DNA of 64,000 nt from Enterococcus phoeniculicola ATCC BAA-412 (GTDB taxonomy: Bacteria; Bacillota; Bacilli; Lactobacillales; Enterococcaceae), in contig NZ_ASWE01000003.1 in the NCBI RefSeq assembly GCF_000407505.1, positions 620,001 to 684,000 of the forward strand, read 5' to 3'. Position 1 is the first letter of the stretch. Each line of letters starts with the position of its first letter. A model generated the notes under the pieces. The model was not told the DNA's origin and did no database searches. It was given only the letters and a program-made list of their open reading frames with translations. The position numbers and the translations under genes were made by a program. Shown here piece after piece: positions 48,323 through 57,525 of the stretch.

Positions 48323-49375
48323 TTAGTCATTCCGCTTCTCTTTTTCCAAGTCAAGTAAGTAACGTTTTCGTTCAATTCCGCCCCCATAGCCACCTAGCTC
48401 TCCATTTGTATTGATGACGCGATGGCAAGGGATGAGTAGGGCAATTTTATTGGCTCCATTAGCATTTCCAACTGCACGGACTGCATTTGGATTATTTAGC
48501 TGTTGAGCAATTTTTTGATAGGTAGAGGTTTTTCCAATTGGAATCGAATTAAGTGCCTGCCAGACCCTTTTTTGAAAAGGAGAGCCATCAAGAAACAAGG
48601 GAATCGAAAAATGAGTTCTCCGCTTGGTAAAATATTCCTCTAGCTGGGTAGAGAGCTGCTGATTGATGTCTGTTTTACCGGGAAGAATCCGTGCGTTTCG
48701 TTTTTTTCTCAACTGTTCAATTTCACGTTCTAATCCTCGTCTATCCATGAATTCTAGTAAGTAGAGAAAATGCTCGTCTGACAAGCTGAACATCCGCCCC
48801 AAGGGTGTAGGAATAATGGAGGCGTATAGAATCGTTATTTCTGCTTTCTTTGGTGGATTTCCCATAATTTTTGTAAAGGCATCGTTAAACCCGCTTGCAG
48901 AATCGTAGCCTGTAGACAGCTGTTGGTCAATTACTTTTGCCCCTGATGAAAGCTCTTTAAACGCAATACCCATCCGACGTGAGCGTGCGTATTGAACAAA
49001 AGTCATACCATATATTTCTTTGAATTTTCTTCGTGCAGTGGCTGAATGTATTCCTAACTTTTGAAAGTCGCACTCTTGCCATCTTTTTTCAGGATTCTTT
49101 TCTACTTCTAAAACTAACTGTTTGATTTCATCTGGAATTTCCTTTGGATAAGATAAGGGATGACAAATTTTACAGGGACGAAAGCCTGCTAACAAAGCTT
49201 CTTCTGCAGTGTCGAAAAACGAGCAGTTTTCAATTTTTGGTTTTCTAGCAGTGCAGGTAGCGTGACAAAAGATACCGGTCGTTTTGATTCCTGCAAAAAA
49301 AATACCATCATAGTTTGGATTTTTTTCAACTAAGGCATGATAATATTCATTTATTTTTTCTGTTGAGGTAATCAT
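48323..49375 (-). CDS. ada: Ada-type bifunctional regulator and O6-methylguanine-DNA methyltransferase
   Basis: A 350-residue protein, close to E. coli Ada (354). The N-terminal zinc domain has Cys37, Cys41, Cys68 and Cys71 (FCHATC and PCKIC), of which the first accepts methyl groups from phosphotriesters. An AraC-type helix-turn-helix follows (about 80-180). The C-terminal domain has the acceptor Cys317 in IPCHRVI and repairs O6-methylguanine. Methylated Ada would turn on its own gene. In Bacillus these functions are split between AdaA and AdaB; here they are fused. GGGAG precedes the ATG. Confidence 0.93.
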   Translation of the reverse strand: MITSTEKINEYYHALVEKNPNYDGIFFAGIKTTGIFCHATCTARKPKIENCSFFDTAEEALLAGFRPCKICHPLSYPKEIPDEIKQLVLEVEKNPEKRWQECDFQKLGIHSATARRKFKEIYGMTFVQYARSRRMGIAFKELSSGAKVIDQQLSTGYDSASGFNDAFTKIMGNPPKKAEITILYASIIPTPLGRMFSLSDEHFLYLLEFMDRRGLEREIEQLRKKRNARILPGKTDINQQLSTQLEEYFTKRRTHFSIPLFLDGSPFQKRVWQALNSIPIGKTSTYQKIAQQLNNPNAVRAVGNANGANKIALLIPCHRVINTNGELGGYGGGIERKRYLLDLEKEKRND

Positions 49376-49518
49376 GGTTGATGTCTCCCTTCATTTATAA
49401 AACTAGTATAAAGGAAGATACCGAAAAAAACTTCCGAAAAATGAACAACTATTTTTCTTAACAGTAGTATAGCTAAAATAAAGAGAAAAGGAGGATCTCA
49501 AGAGAAAAGACCGAACCA

Positions 49519-49556
49519 TAAAAAATAGACCCCGCTGTTGTGAAACAGCAAGGCCT
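49519..49556 (-). terminator. Terminator of the msmK-like gene
   Basis: On the minus strand, GCTGTT/AACAGC (49534-49549) with flanking CC/GG pairs is followed by a T run (A run at 49520-49525 on the plus strand). Confidence 0.6.
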
Positions 49557-49575
49557 AGAAAAGGGGGACCGTGGG

Positions 49576-50685
49576 TTAAGGTAACTTGATCACATCTTCA
49601 GAATCTTTATCGAAGAAGTGAGCTTTACTAATGTTGAATGCTAAGTCAACAACTTCGCCTGGACGGTGGAAGTCACGTGCATCAACTTTTGAAATGAATT
49701 CAGTGTCGCCTAATTTTGTATAAAGCATAGTTTCTGCTCCAAGTAATTCAGAAACGACAACTTCTGAGCGAACAACGGCTTCAGGAGTAGCATCTAAGAC
49801 AACCTGTTCACTATGAATATCTTCAGGACGAATACCAAAGATTACTTCTTTGCCATCGTAGCCTTTTTCAACTAAAATTTTATTTTTTCCTTCTGGAATG
49901 CGTAATTCTAAACCATGTCCATCAGAAATCACACCATTTTTCAATGTAACATTAAAGAAGTTCATTGCAGGTGAACCAATAAAGCCGGCAACGAAAACGT
50001 TAACAGGTGTATCATATACTTCTTTTGGAGAACCAATTTGTTGGATGAATCCGTCTTTCATGATAACGATACGGTCAGCCATGGTCATCGCTTCAGTTTG
50101 GTCATGGGTAACGTAGATAGTTGTTGTTTCTAAACGTTGATGTAGTTTTGCAATTTCAGCACGCATTGCTACACGCAATTTAGCATCCAAGTTTGATAAA
50201 GGTTCATCCATCAAGAACACTTTTGCATCACGAACGATTGCACGTCCTAAGGCTACACGCTGACGTTGTCCACCAGATAATGCAGCTGGTTTACGTTTTA
50301 AATATTCTGTTAAGCCTAAGATTTCCGCCGCGTTATCTACACGTTTTTGAATATCTGCTTTGTCATATTTGCGTAGTTTTAGCCCGAATGCCATATTGTC
50401 AAATACAGTCATATGTGGATATAAAGCGTAGTTCTGGAAAACCATTGCGATGTCACGATCTTTAGGTGCTACATCGTTCATCACTTTTCCACCAATTTCT
50501 AATTCGCCTTCTGTAATATCTTCAAGTCCTGCAATCATACGTAAAGTTGTTGATTTCCCACAACCTGAAGGGCCTACGAATACGATAAATTCGCGATCTG
50601 CGATATCTAAATTAAAGTCAGTTACAGAATAGTTTTCTGCGTTGTCGTATTTTTTATAAACGTGTTTCAATGCCATTTCTACCAT
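49576..50685 (-). CDS. msmK: Multiple-sugar ABC transporter ATPase (MsmK/MsmX/UgpC type)
   Basis: A 369-residue ATPase: Walker A GPSGCGKSTT, the Q-loop FQNYALYPHM, signature LSGGQRQRVALGRA, Walker B VFLMDEPLSNLD, and a C-terminal OB-like regulatory region (from about 240, FGIRPEDIH). Stand-alone ATPases of this group power several sugar importers at once, which explains why no permease is adjacent. A CcpA site lies inside its promoter. The ATG at 50685 has a weak AAAGAGTG site, and a second ATG is at 50676. Confidence 0.9.
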   Translation of the reverse strand: MVEMALKHVYKKYDNAENYSVTDFNLDIADREFIVFVGPSGCGKSTTLRMIAGLEDITEGELEIGGKVMNDVAPKDRDIAMVFQNYALYPHMTVFDNMAFGLKLRKYDKADIQKRVDNAAEILGLTEYLKRKPAALSGGQRQRVALGRAIVRDAKVFLMDEPLSNLDAKLRVAMRAEIAKLHQRLETTTIYVTHDQTEAMTMADRIVIMKDGFIQQIGSPKEVYDTPVNVFVAGFIGSPAMNFFNVTLKNGVISDGHGLELRIPEGKNKILVEKGYDGKEVIFGIRPEDIHSEQVVLDATPEAVVRSEVVVSELLGAETMLYTKLGDTEFISKVDARDFHRPGEVVDLAFNISKAHFFDKDSEDVIKLP

Positions 50686-50729
50686 ATTGAATTCACTCTT
50701 TCTGTTTATTGATTTTTTATTATATTGAA

Positions 50730-50759
50730 AGTATAGCTGAAAGCGTTATCTATATTCAA
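50730..50759 (-). promoter_or_regulatory. msmK promoter with cre site between -35 and -10
   Basis: On the minus strand TTGAAT (50759-50754) and TATACT (50735-50730) are 18 bases apart. The cre-like TGAAAGCGTTATCT (50738-50751) lies between them and matches the consensus TGNAANCGNWNNCW fully. CcpA bound there would exclude RNA polymerase, as expected for catabolite repression of a sugar-import ATPase. Confidence 0.7.
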
Positions 50760-50880
50760 TGGTAACGTGCACAAGAAAATAGATTATTTTTCGTCAGATT
50801 GACAAAGAAAAAAAAGTTTTTGGGCAAAGTGCCTACCGCTTTGGTAAAATAGATAAAGAAGAGATGAAGGAGGAGTACTT

Positions 50881-51303
50881 ATGAAAATTGCATTAATTGC
50901 TCATGATAGAAAAAAAGACTTAATGGTAAAAATGACAACTGCCTACAAGCATATTTTAGAAAATCACGAATTATTTGCAACGGGGACAACTGGACTGCGT
51001 ATTGAAGAAGCGACAGGTCTACCTGTTCATCGATTTAAATCAGGACCACTTGGCGGAGATCAGCAAATTGGAGCGATGATTTCTGAGGATAATCTGGATA
51101 TGGTCATCTTTTTACGTGATCCATTAGCTGCACAGCCTCATGAACCAGATGTAACGGCATTAATTCGCTTGAGTGATGTTTATGAAATTCCATTAGCGAC
51201 AAATATTGGCTCAGCAGAGATTTTAATTCGCGGATTAGACGCAGGCTTCGCAGACTTTAGAGAAATTATCCACGAAAATGACAATCGGCCTATTTCTATA
51301 TAA
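50881..51303 (+). CDS. mgsA: Methylglyoxal synthase
   Basis: A 140-residue enzyme that turns dihydroxyacetone phosphate into methylglyoxal and phosphate, a bypass used when phosphate is short or sugar phosphates build up. Phosphate-binding [12 protein letters not shown] and the catalytic region [11 protein letters not shown] with IFLRDPL are intact. AGGAGG precedes the ATG by seven bases. It is a single-gene unit, divergent from msmK. Confidence 0.95.
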   Translation: MKIALIAHDRKKDLMVKMTTAYKHILENHELFATGTTGLRIEEATGLPVHRFKSGPLGGDQQIGAMISEDNLDMVIFLRDPLAAQPHEPDVTALIRLSDVYEIPLATNIGSAEILIRGLDAGFADFREIIHENDNRPISI

Positions 51304-51444
51304 ATGTTTACTATATAAGTAGAAATACATTCAATAAACGGATTACCGAACAATCTAGCAGTAAAGTGATTCTTTAGAGCCTATTTTATTGCGTGTGAGA
51401 GAAGGACTATGCTATATTCTTTGTAGGCTTAGGCCTAAATAAAA

Positions 51445-51548
51445 TTCAGAGTAGAAAACGAAGCGTTAAGTGCTAAAAGGATGGGATGTTGCCTTTTGGA
51501 CGAAGAATGGATTCATTCGCGGTTTTGTTTTCGCATTCGCTGCATGTT
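51445..51548 (+). ncRNA. THF (tetrahydrofolate) riboswitch
   Basis: The conserved parts of the folT-type THF riboswitch appear in order: AGAGTAGA, GCGTTAAGTG, GGATGGGATGTTG, ACGAAG, GCGGT and CGCATTCGCT. The stem GAAAACGAA/TTTTGTTTTC pairs. AGAGT at its start can also pair with ACTCT near 51562, just before the ribosome site of the next gene, so control is probably at translation. No terminator is seen. Confidence 0.88.
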
Positions 51549-51582
51549 TATTGTGTAGCAACTCTTAGAGGAGATGCTAGAA

Positions 51583-52104
51583 ATGAAAAAGAAGATTGAT
51601 GGTCGTATGATCTCAGTTATGGGACTACTGATTGCAATGATGGTTGTCCTTTCACAAATTTTAGGATTTGAAGTCCAATTTCTAAAAATCACGTTTACCT
51701 TTGTTCCAGAACTGATTATGGGTTTATTATTTGGCCCATTGTGGACAGGAATTGGGGCTGCGATTGCAGATGTGATTGGAATGATGCTGTTTCCTAAAGC
51801 TGCATTTTTTATTGGCTTCACAATCAATGCCTTTATCGGTGGATTGGTGTACGGGTTCTTTTTTTACAAGAAGGAAGTTACCTTACTTAGAGCTTTTTTA
51901 TGTACGTTGACCAACACCATTATTATCTCACTGATACTGACCCCCCTATGGTTATCCATTATGTACAATGTTCCACTTAACAGTTGGGCTATTTGGGCAC
52001 CGCGTCTTATGAAGATTTCGGTTATGCTTCCACTAGAAACTGTTATGTTGTATCTTGTAGGAATTGCGTTGCCGTACAGAAGTTGGATTAAGCGATTCGC
52101 ATAA
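51583..52104 (+). CDS. folT: Folate ECF transporter S component
   Basis: A 173-residue membrane protein with six helices, of the FolT group of energy-coupling factor substrate-binding subunits. The central GLLFGPLWTGIGAAIADVIG segment is characteristic. The THF riboswitch upstream supports folate as the vitamin. The ATG at 51583 is nine bases after GAGGAG; an ATG at 51574 abuts that site and is unlikely. A strong terminator follows. Confidence 0.92.
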   Translation: MKKKIDGRMISVMGLLIAMMVVLSQILGFEVQFLKITFTFVPELIMGLLFGPLWTGIGAAIADVIGMMLFPKAAFFIGFTINAFIGGLVYGFFFYKKEVTLLRAFLCTLTNTIIISLILTPLWLSIMYNVPLNSWAIWAPRLMKISVMLPLETVMLYLVGIALPYRSWIKRFA

Positions 52105-52137
52105 AATAGATGATTCGTCAAACATCCCAAGACGAAG

Positions 52138-52186
52138 AGACACCGGCAACATTCAGTAAGCGCTGAATGTTGCCGGTGTTCTTTTT
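52138..52186. terminator. Bidirectional terminator
   Basis: A 17-bp perfect stem (ACACCGGCAACATTCAG and its complement) with a six-base loop is followed by T. It separates folT from the convergent ABC exporter genes. Confidence 0.9.
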
Positions 52187-52198
52187 ATTAAACCCTAT

Positions 52199-53965
52199 TT
52201 ATTCGATAGACTGTGCCGTAAATTGGGCTTCGTATAGGCGCTTATAGTAGCCGTCTTGACGCAATAATTCTTCATGACTGCCAATTTCAACGATTTGACC
52301 ATTATCAATGACAAGAATTTTATCTGCACTACGAATAGTTGATAGACGGTGAGCAATCACAAAGCTTGTTCTTCCTTGCATCATTTGTAAAAAAGCATCT
52401 TGAATCTTTACTTCCGTTAAAGTATCTACTGAACTAGTCGCTTCATCTAAAATAAGCATAGGCGGGTTACTAATCATCGTTCGGGCAATGGTCAGCAGTT
52501 GACGTTGACCTTCTGAAATTTTTAATCCTTGTCCTCCAATGACAGTGTCCAGTTTGTCTGGTAGTCTCATTACAAAATCATACATGTAGGCTTTCTTTAA
52601 TGCCTGATAGATTTCTTCATCTGTTGCTGTATCGTTTCCATACTGTAAATTTTTACGAATGGTGCTTTCAAACAGCCAAGTGTCTTGAAGAACCATACCA
52701 AAGTTTCTCCTCAGATCCTCACGTATAAGTTTTCGAATATCTGTTCCATCAATTTTAATCACTCCTTGATCGACGTCGTAAAAACGCATCAGTAAGTTAA
52801 CTAAAGTTGATTTTCCTGCCCCCGTTTTACCTACGATGGCAATTGTTTGACCAGGAAAGGCAGTAAACGTAAAGTCTTCAATTAAAGGTCTTTTCGCATC
52901 ATAAGAAAAGTAAACATGCTCGAATTGTATTTCGCCTTTTACTTCTGTTAATGAAGAGGCATCAGAGCAGTCGGGCGTTTCAATTGGCTGATTTAAAATG
53001 TCAAACGTCCGTTCAATACCGGCAAAAGCTGTCTGAATTTGTGTGGTAATTCCAGATAACTCAATAAAGGGTTTTGAAAATTGGGTAGAATAGATAGTAA
53101 AGCTGGAAATAACACCTACCGTGACAAAATCGTTTCCTGAAAGAACAATCAGTCCACCTACAAATCCAATCGCAACATAGGCAAGATGATCTACAAATCG
53201 AGACATCGGATTCGTCAGAGAAGAGGAGAATTGCGCTTTTTGTCCTCGAATATAGAGTTCTTGATTTAATGACTCAAATGTTTCCTGAGTATGACTTTCC
53301 TGTTGAAATGCTTTTACAATTTTTTGATTGCCAATCATTTCATTAATGTAACCCGAAATCGTTCCGACCACTTGTTGCTGTGCAGAAAAATTTGCTTGTG
53401 AGGCCTTTGCAATCAGCCAGTTTACAAGAAAAATAATCGGTGTTGAAATCAGCACAACAAAGGTTAGCAGCGGACTTAATCGTATCATAAAGAAAAACGC
53501 AACAAGAACAGTGGCAAAGCCTGAAAATATTTGGTTAAAGACAGCCGAGCAAGCAATAGAGATATTGTCCATATCATTGGTAAAACGGCTGACAATATTT
53601 CCATGAGAAGTTTGATCGTAATATTTTAAAGGTAATTGATTTAAATGGGCAAATGCGTCTTTTCTTAAATCAGCTACTGCAAGATAGGACACGCGATTTC
53701 CTAGACGTTGTATCAGCCACTGACTAACAACAGTGAGAAGAACAATTCCGGAAAAAAGAAGAAGAATCTTTGAGAGTAACTGAAAATTGACTTGTCCGAT
53801 ACCAATCATTTGATCAACAGATTTTCCAATTTCATAGGTCATAAGAACAGAGGTGATTCCGCTGATTATCCCTAATAAGGCAGCCACAATGATTTCTTTC
53901 GGATATGCCCAAAGATAAGGAACAAACTGAGAAAAAGCTTCGAAATTCAATTTTTTAGGATTCAT
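52199..53965 (-). CDS. Heterodimeric ABC exporter subunit (consensus ATPase site half)
   Basis: A 588-residue half-transporter: six membrane helices (to about 320), then an ATPase domain. Walker A is GKTGAGKSTL, Walker B with catalytic Glu is LILDEATSSVD, and the signature reads ISEGQRQL, a departure from LSGGQ. It pairs with the gene upstream. The ATG at 53965 follows GGAGG by nine bases and overlaps the partner's stop by 11 bases; the longer frame to 54061 runs inside the partner. The family includes the enterococcal EfrAB and lactococcal LmrCD drug exporters. Confidence 0.9.
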   Translation of the reverse strand: MNPKKLNFEAFSQFVPYLWAYPKEIIVAALLGIISGITSVLMTYEIGKSVDQMIGIGQVNFQLLSKILLLFSGIVLLTVVSQWLIQRLGNRVSYLAVADLRKDAFAHLNQLPLKYYDQTSHGNIVSRFTNDMDNISIACSAVFNQIFSGFATVLVAFFFMIRLSPLLTFVVLISTPIIFLVNWLIAKASQANFSAQQQVVGTISGYINEMIGNQKIVKAFQQESHTQETFESLNQELYIRGQKAQFSSSLTNPMSRFVDHLAYVAIGFVGGLIVLSGNDFVTVGVISSFTIYSTQFSKPFIELSGITTQIQTAFAGIERTFDILNQPIETPDCSDASSLTEVKGEIQFEHVYFSYDAKRPLIEDFTFTAFPGQTIAIVGKTGAGKSTLVNLLMRFYDVDQGVIKIDGTDIRKLIREDLRRNFGMVLQDTWLFESTIRKNLQYGNDTATDEEIYQALKKAYMYDFVMRLPDKLDTVIGGQGLKISEGQRQLLTIARTMISNPPMLILDEATSSVDTLTEVKIQDAFLQMMQGRTSFVIAHRLSTIRSADKILVIDNGQIVEIGSHEELLRQDGYYKRLYEAQFTAQSIE

Positions 53966-55685
53966 GCTGTTTGTCCTCCTCTTGTGACTGAACGATTTCT
54001 TGGTAGGCGACTGATGTTTGTAAAAGCTCTTCATGAGTTCCTTTACCGACAAGCTTTCCACTGTCCATCACAAGTATTTGGTGTGCCTGCTGAATAGAAC
54101 GTATCCTCTGAGAAATAATAATCACGGTCGTGTGTAAATCTTTTTGAAGGGCATTTCGCAAATCTAAGTCTGTTTGATAATCTAATGCGCTAAGAGAATC
54201 GTCTAAAATAAGTAATTCAGGTTTTGCGATAAGCGCACGAGCAATTGTTAGTCGCTGCTTTTGTCCACCAGAAAAATTCTTTCCGTTTTCTAAAATCATT
54301 GTATCTAACTGATCGGGAAGTGATGTGACAAATTCCTTACACTGGGCGGTTTCAAGTGCAGTCCAACATTCTTCATCTGTTGCATCCTGTTTGCCCCATT
54401 GAAGGTTTTCTCGAATAGTACCGCTAAACAAGACAGCTGTTTGTGGGACCATTGAAATTTTGCTACGCAGCTCTTTAATAGACCAATCTCGAACGTCTAA
54501 ATGATTAAAAGAAACAATTCCGTCAGATACATCATAAAAACGAGGAATTAATTGAGCAATTGTTGTTTTTCCGCTACCTGTAGGTCCGGTGATTCCTAAA
54601 ATTGTTTTCTTTCGTAACTGAAAAGTAATATCCTCAAGGGATAGTCCAGACTCCTCTGTATAGCGAAAGTCTACATGAGAAAAATCAACGAGAACAGGTA
54701 CCTGTGATGAGGTCTGTCTAGGGCTTTTAGGCTCATTGAGAAGGGTCTGGGTATCAAATACTTCGTTTACCCGACTAGCCGAAGCTGCTGCACGAGTGAA
54801 GATAACTACTAGATTTGAAACAATAATTAAAGCAAGGAGCATTTGATTCATATAATTAATTAAAGCGAGCACTTCTCCTTGCTGTAATCCGCCTACATTA
54901 ATTTTGATTCCTCCAATATACAGTAAAAGAATAATTCCGGCATTCATAATCAAAGTAGTTAAAGGACTTAGTAAAGCAGAGATATTTGTCACGCGGACAT
55001 AGACATCTGACAGCTCATCTGTTGTCGCATCAAACTGTTTTGTTTCTGTCTTTGTTCGAGCAAAGGCGCGGATTACACGAACCCCGCTCAAGTTTTGATT
55101 AACAAGTTCATTTAAGCTATCAAGTTTTTTCTGAACCGTTTTATATAAGGGAACCGTTTTTTTGATGATGAAGTATAAAATAATACAGAAAAGCGGGAGC
55201 AGTATCAAAAAGAGTAGACCGATTTGCCAGTTAATATAAAAGGCCATAATCACTGATCCTATACTAAGAAAAGGTGCGCGAATGACCAGACGTATCAGCA
55301 TAGCTAAGGCTAGCTGAAGTTGATTAATATCATTTGTCATTCGTGTAATTAAAGTGTCCGTTCCAAACTGATTCAACTCAGAATGAGAAAAGGTATTGAT
55401 TTTTTTCATTAGTTGATTTCTTAGCTCAGTTCCAAAGCCCTGAGAAGCAACAGAAGCATAATATTGGCAGATAATCGCAAAAATTAGTCCCAAGACGGAC
55501 ATGACAACCATCCATAAACTAATTTTAATCACTGTTGCTCGATCTCCTAACTGAATTCCATTATCCACTAATCGTGCCATTAAGAGAGGCAAGACAAGCT
55601 CAAAAACAGCTTCTAAAAATTTGAATACCGGACCCAAAATAATCTGTTTTCGGTAATTTTTGGCAAAACGAAGTAACTTAATCAT
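53955..55685 (-). CDS. Heterodimeric ABC exporter subunit (degenerate ATPase site half)
   Basis: A 576-residue half-transporter with six membrane helices and an ATPase domain. Walker A is GPTGSGKTTI and the signature FSGGQKQR is normal, but Walker B is LLILDDSLSALD, with Asp where the catalytic Glu should be. Its signature should complete the active site of the partner, and its own Walker motifs should form the inactive site. That asymmetry is typical of heterodimeric multidrug exporters. The start has GGAGG six bases upstream. The substrate is not known. Confidence 0.9.
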   Translation of the reverse strand: MIKLLRFAKNYRKQIILGPVFKFLEAVFELVLPLLMARLVDNGIQLGDRATVIKISLWMVVMSVLGLIFAIICQYYASVASQGFGTELRNQLMKKINTFSHSELNQFGTDTLITRMTNDINQLQLALAMLIRLVIRAPFLSIGSVIMAFYINWQIGLLFLILLPLFCIILYFIIKKTVPLYKTVQKKLDSLNELVNQNLSGVRVIRAFARTKTETKQFDATTDELSDVYVRVTNISALLSPLTTLIMNAGIILLLYIGGIKINVGGLQQGEVLALINYMNQMLLALIIVSNLVVIFTRAAASASRVNEVFDTQTLLNEPKSPRQTSSQVPVLVDFSHVDFRYTEESGLSLEDITFQLRKKTILGITGPTGSGKTTIAQLIPRFYDVSDGIVSFNHLDVRDWSIKELRSKISMVPQTAVLFSGTIRENLQWGKQDATDEECWTALETAQCKEFVTSLPDQLDTMILENGKNFSGGQKQRLTIARALIAKPELLILDDSLSALDYQTDLDLRNALQKDLHTTVIIISQRIRSIQQAHQILVMDSGKLVGKGTHEELLQTSVAYQEIVQSQEEDKQHES

Positions 55686-55953
55686 CTAATTCCTCCATAA
55701 CAGTTTTCTCGTATTTCTCATAAGTCATCTAGTAATACGAGCTGTAATTCTATTAAAAAAGTGTTTTATCACAATAAAAAGAAATGTATCCAGCTAACAA
55801 TCACTGAAAAGAACAATTCTCTCTTTTTCAAGAATCATTTCTTTTATTGTATCCCAATCGATTCTTCAGATAAAGTAAAGGAGTATTTTTTTTATTATTA
55901 GTAGGGATTTTTTTTGTTCTTTGATACAATGAATTTTAGGAAAGGAGCATTTT

Positions 55954-56805
55954 ATGCAAGAATTTATTAAAGTAGTACTATTATTTTTTCTTTATTCCTT
56001 TGTGGGGTGGCTATGGGAAACCGTTTATTGTTCTCTAAAAGCGAAACATTTTGTTTATCGTGGCTTTTTAGTGGGACCAATTACCCCTATTTATGGTTTT
56101 GGAATTTTGGGGGTCCTCTATTTTATTGAGCCATTTCAAAAAAATTTGATATTGTTATATGTCTTATCTATCATCTTAGTGACTGTTCTGGAATATCTGA
56201 CGAGTTATGTTCTAGAAAAACTATTTCATGCTACATGGTGGGACTATCATGATGTTCCTCTCAATTTGAATGGGCGGGTGGCCTTACCAGTTTCTTTGTT
56301 TTGGGGTGTGGGCTGTGTATTGATTGTACGAGTGATCCATCCTAAAATGTTAGGCTTAGAACAATTTTTATCTGATAAATTTAGTTTTTACTTGCCTGTA
56401 CTGCTGCTTGTTATAACAGCGATTGACTTCACCTATACAGTAATGAATATGACTGCTTTTAAGAAGGCAACCCAACAGTTAGGAGAAGCCATTGAACTAC
56501 GCAAATCTGAGCTTCAGGAAAGCTTTGATGAAACAAAAGGGGAATTTACGCAAAAACTTGAAGCTGCAAAAGAAAACGCAGCAACACACTTTGATAATTT
56601 AGCAAGTGAAGTGACAAGCCGAACAGAAAAACCAACCACTTGGCTACGTTCTTTCCAAGAAAATCCTAAATTAAAAGCAAATTTACCTAAATTAAACTTT
56701 ACACAACGTCGATTACTAAAAAGCTTCCCAAAATTAAAATTAACGGATGTAAAAAGTACAGAAGAAATTCGTCAGTTAGTAGAGCTGTTGAAGAAAAGAA
56801 AATGA
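55954..56805 (+). CDS. CmpB-like membrane protein (putative ABC-transporter type IV, PF06541)
   Basis: A 283-residue protein with about five membrane helices in the first 165 residues and a charged, helical cytoplasmic tail (about 175-283) likely to form a coiled coil. The start SFVGWLWETVYCSL and RGFLVGPITPIYGFG are hallmarks of the family. Its function is not known. AAAGGAG precedes the ATG. The gap of 270 bases from the divergent ABC genes holds both promoters. Confidence 0.8.
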   Translation: MQEFIKVVLLFFLYSFVGWLWETVYCSLKAKHFVYRGFLVGPITPIYGFGILGVLYFIEPFQKNLILLYVLSIILVTVLEYLTSYVLEKLFHATWWDYHDVPLNLNGRVALPVSLFWGVGCVLIVRVIHPKMLGLEQFLSDKFSFYLPVLLLVITAIDFTYTVMNMTAFKKATQQLGEAIELRKSELQESFDETKGEFTQKLEAAKENAATHFDNLASEVTSRTEKPTTWLRSFQENPKLKANLPKLNFTQRRLLKSFPKLKLTDVKSTEEIRQLVELLKKRK

Positions 56806-56925
56806 ATCTTGCCCCTTCTTTTTGAAAGACCTTCACTGATTCCTTCCAATTCTTCCTATATGCGTATACACGGACGCGAAGTCCTTGAGGTCTTGTTCAA
56901 CCTAACTATACTTTCTAATTATACT

Positions 56926-57202
56926 TTGTAAAAAAACGAGGGTGGGGTGTAACTAATTAGTTATACCCCATCATTAATAAAGGTTGGGAAGAAAAGCGCC
57001 TCATCTCCCCTGCGTTTGTCTCTCAACAACTTTTACGCATGAGATATGCTAGAGTTGAAGGCTTACAAAATAAGCTGAAATTCCCAAAGATTTGAGGAAC
57101 AATCTTCGTGAATTCCCTCTTATTACTGTGCATCATGGAATTTTCACTCCCGATGATGCACAGTACCTGTTTTTGGAGCTGAATACTTCTATCCCGCCTT
57201 CT
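56926..57202. repeat. Composite hairpin repeat R7
   Basis: In order: tail module with a perfect GGGGT-N-TAACTAATTAGTTA-N-ACCCC hairpin (56944-56969), module D in reverse (CTCTCAACAAC...GTTGAAGGC), the core (about 57067-57125), a complete module B hairpin with a 13-bp perfect stem (57124-57136/57153-57165), and the family end (GGAGCTGAATACTTCTATCCCG). It has all four modules, in an order unlike R1. I see nothing convincing in 56806-56925. Confidence 0.8.
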
Positions 57203-57404
57203 AATCTTAGTATATTTTTTTGCAAGAAAAAGAACGTTCTTTTTAGTTGTACTAGAAAAATGTAGTGTCGGATGAGAATTTTTTATTTAAGTGAAGGAAA
57301 AGATGGGTTACAAGAAAATTACGCCAAAAAATTCTCAAAATAAGTAAAAGACCTCTTTTTTTGCTCTCATTTTTCCGTAATATATAAAACAAAAATTAAA
57401 ATAT

Positions 57405-57488
57405 TGTTACATAAATTGTGTATAAAATAGAAACTGTAACAAAATGTAATCTTTATGAAACATTTCTAAGAGGATTCATTTGTATAAT
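57405..57488 (+). promoter_or_regulatory. Upstream region of the secreted 3D-domain protein
   Basis: TATAAT (57483-57488) is a candidate -10 with a poor -35. Further upstream are TGTTAC (57405-57410), TGTAAC (57435-57440) and TGTAAT (57445-57450). These look like WalR half-sites (TGTWAH), but the close pair is spaced by four bases rather than the usual five. Confidence 0.3.
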
Positions 57489-57525
57489 AGGGAAGGTGGA
57501 AATCATAGGAAAGGTGTTGGATTCA

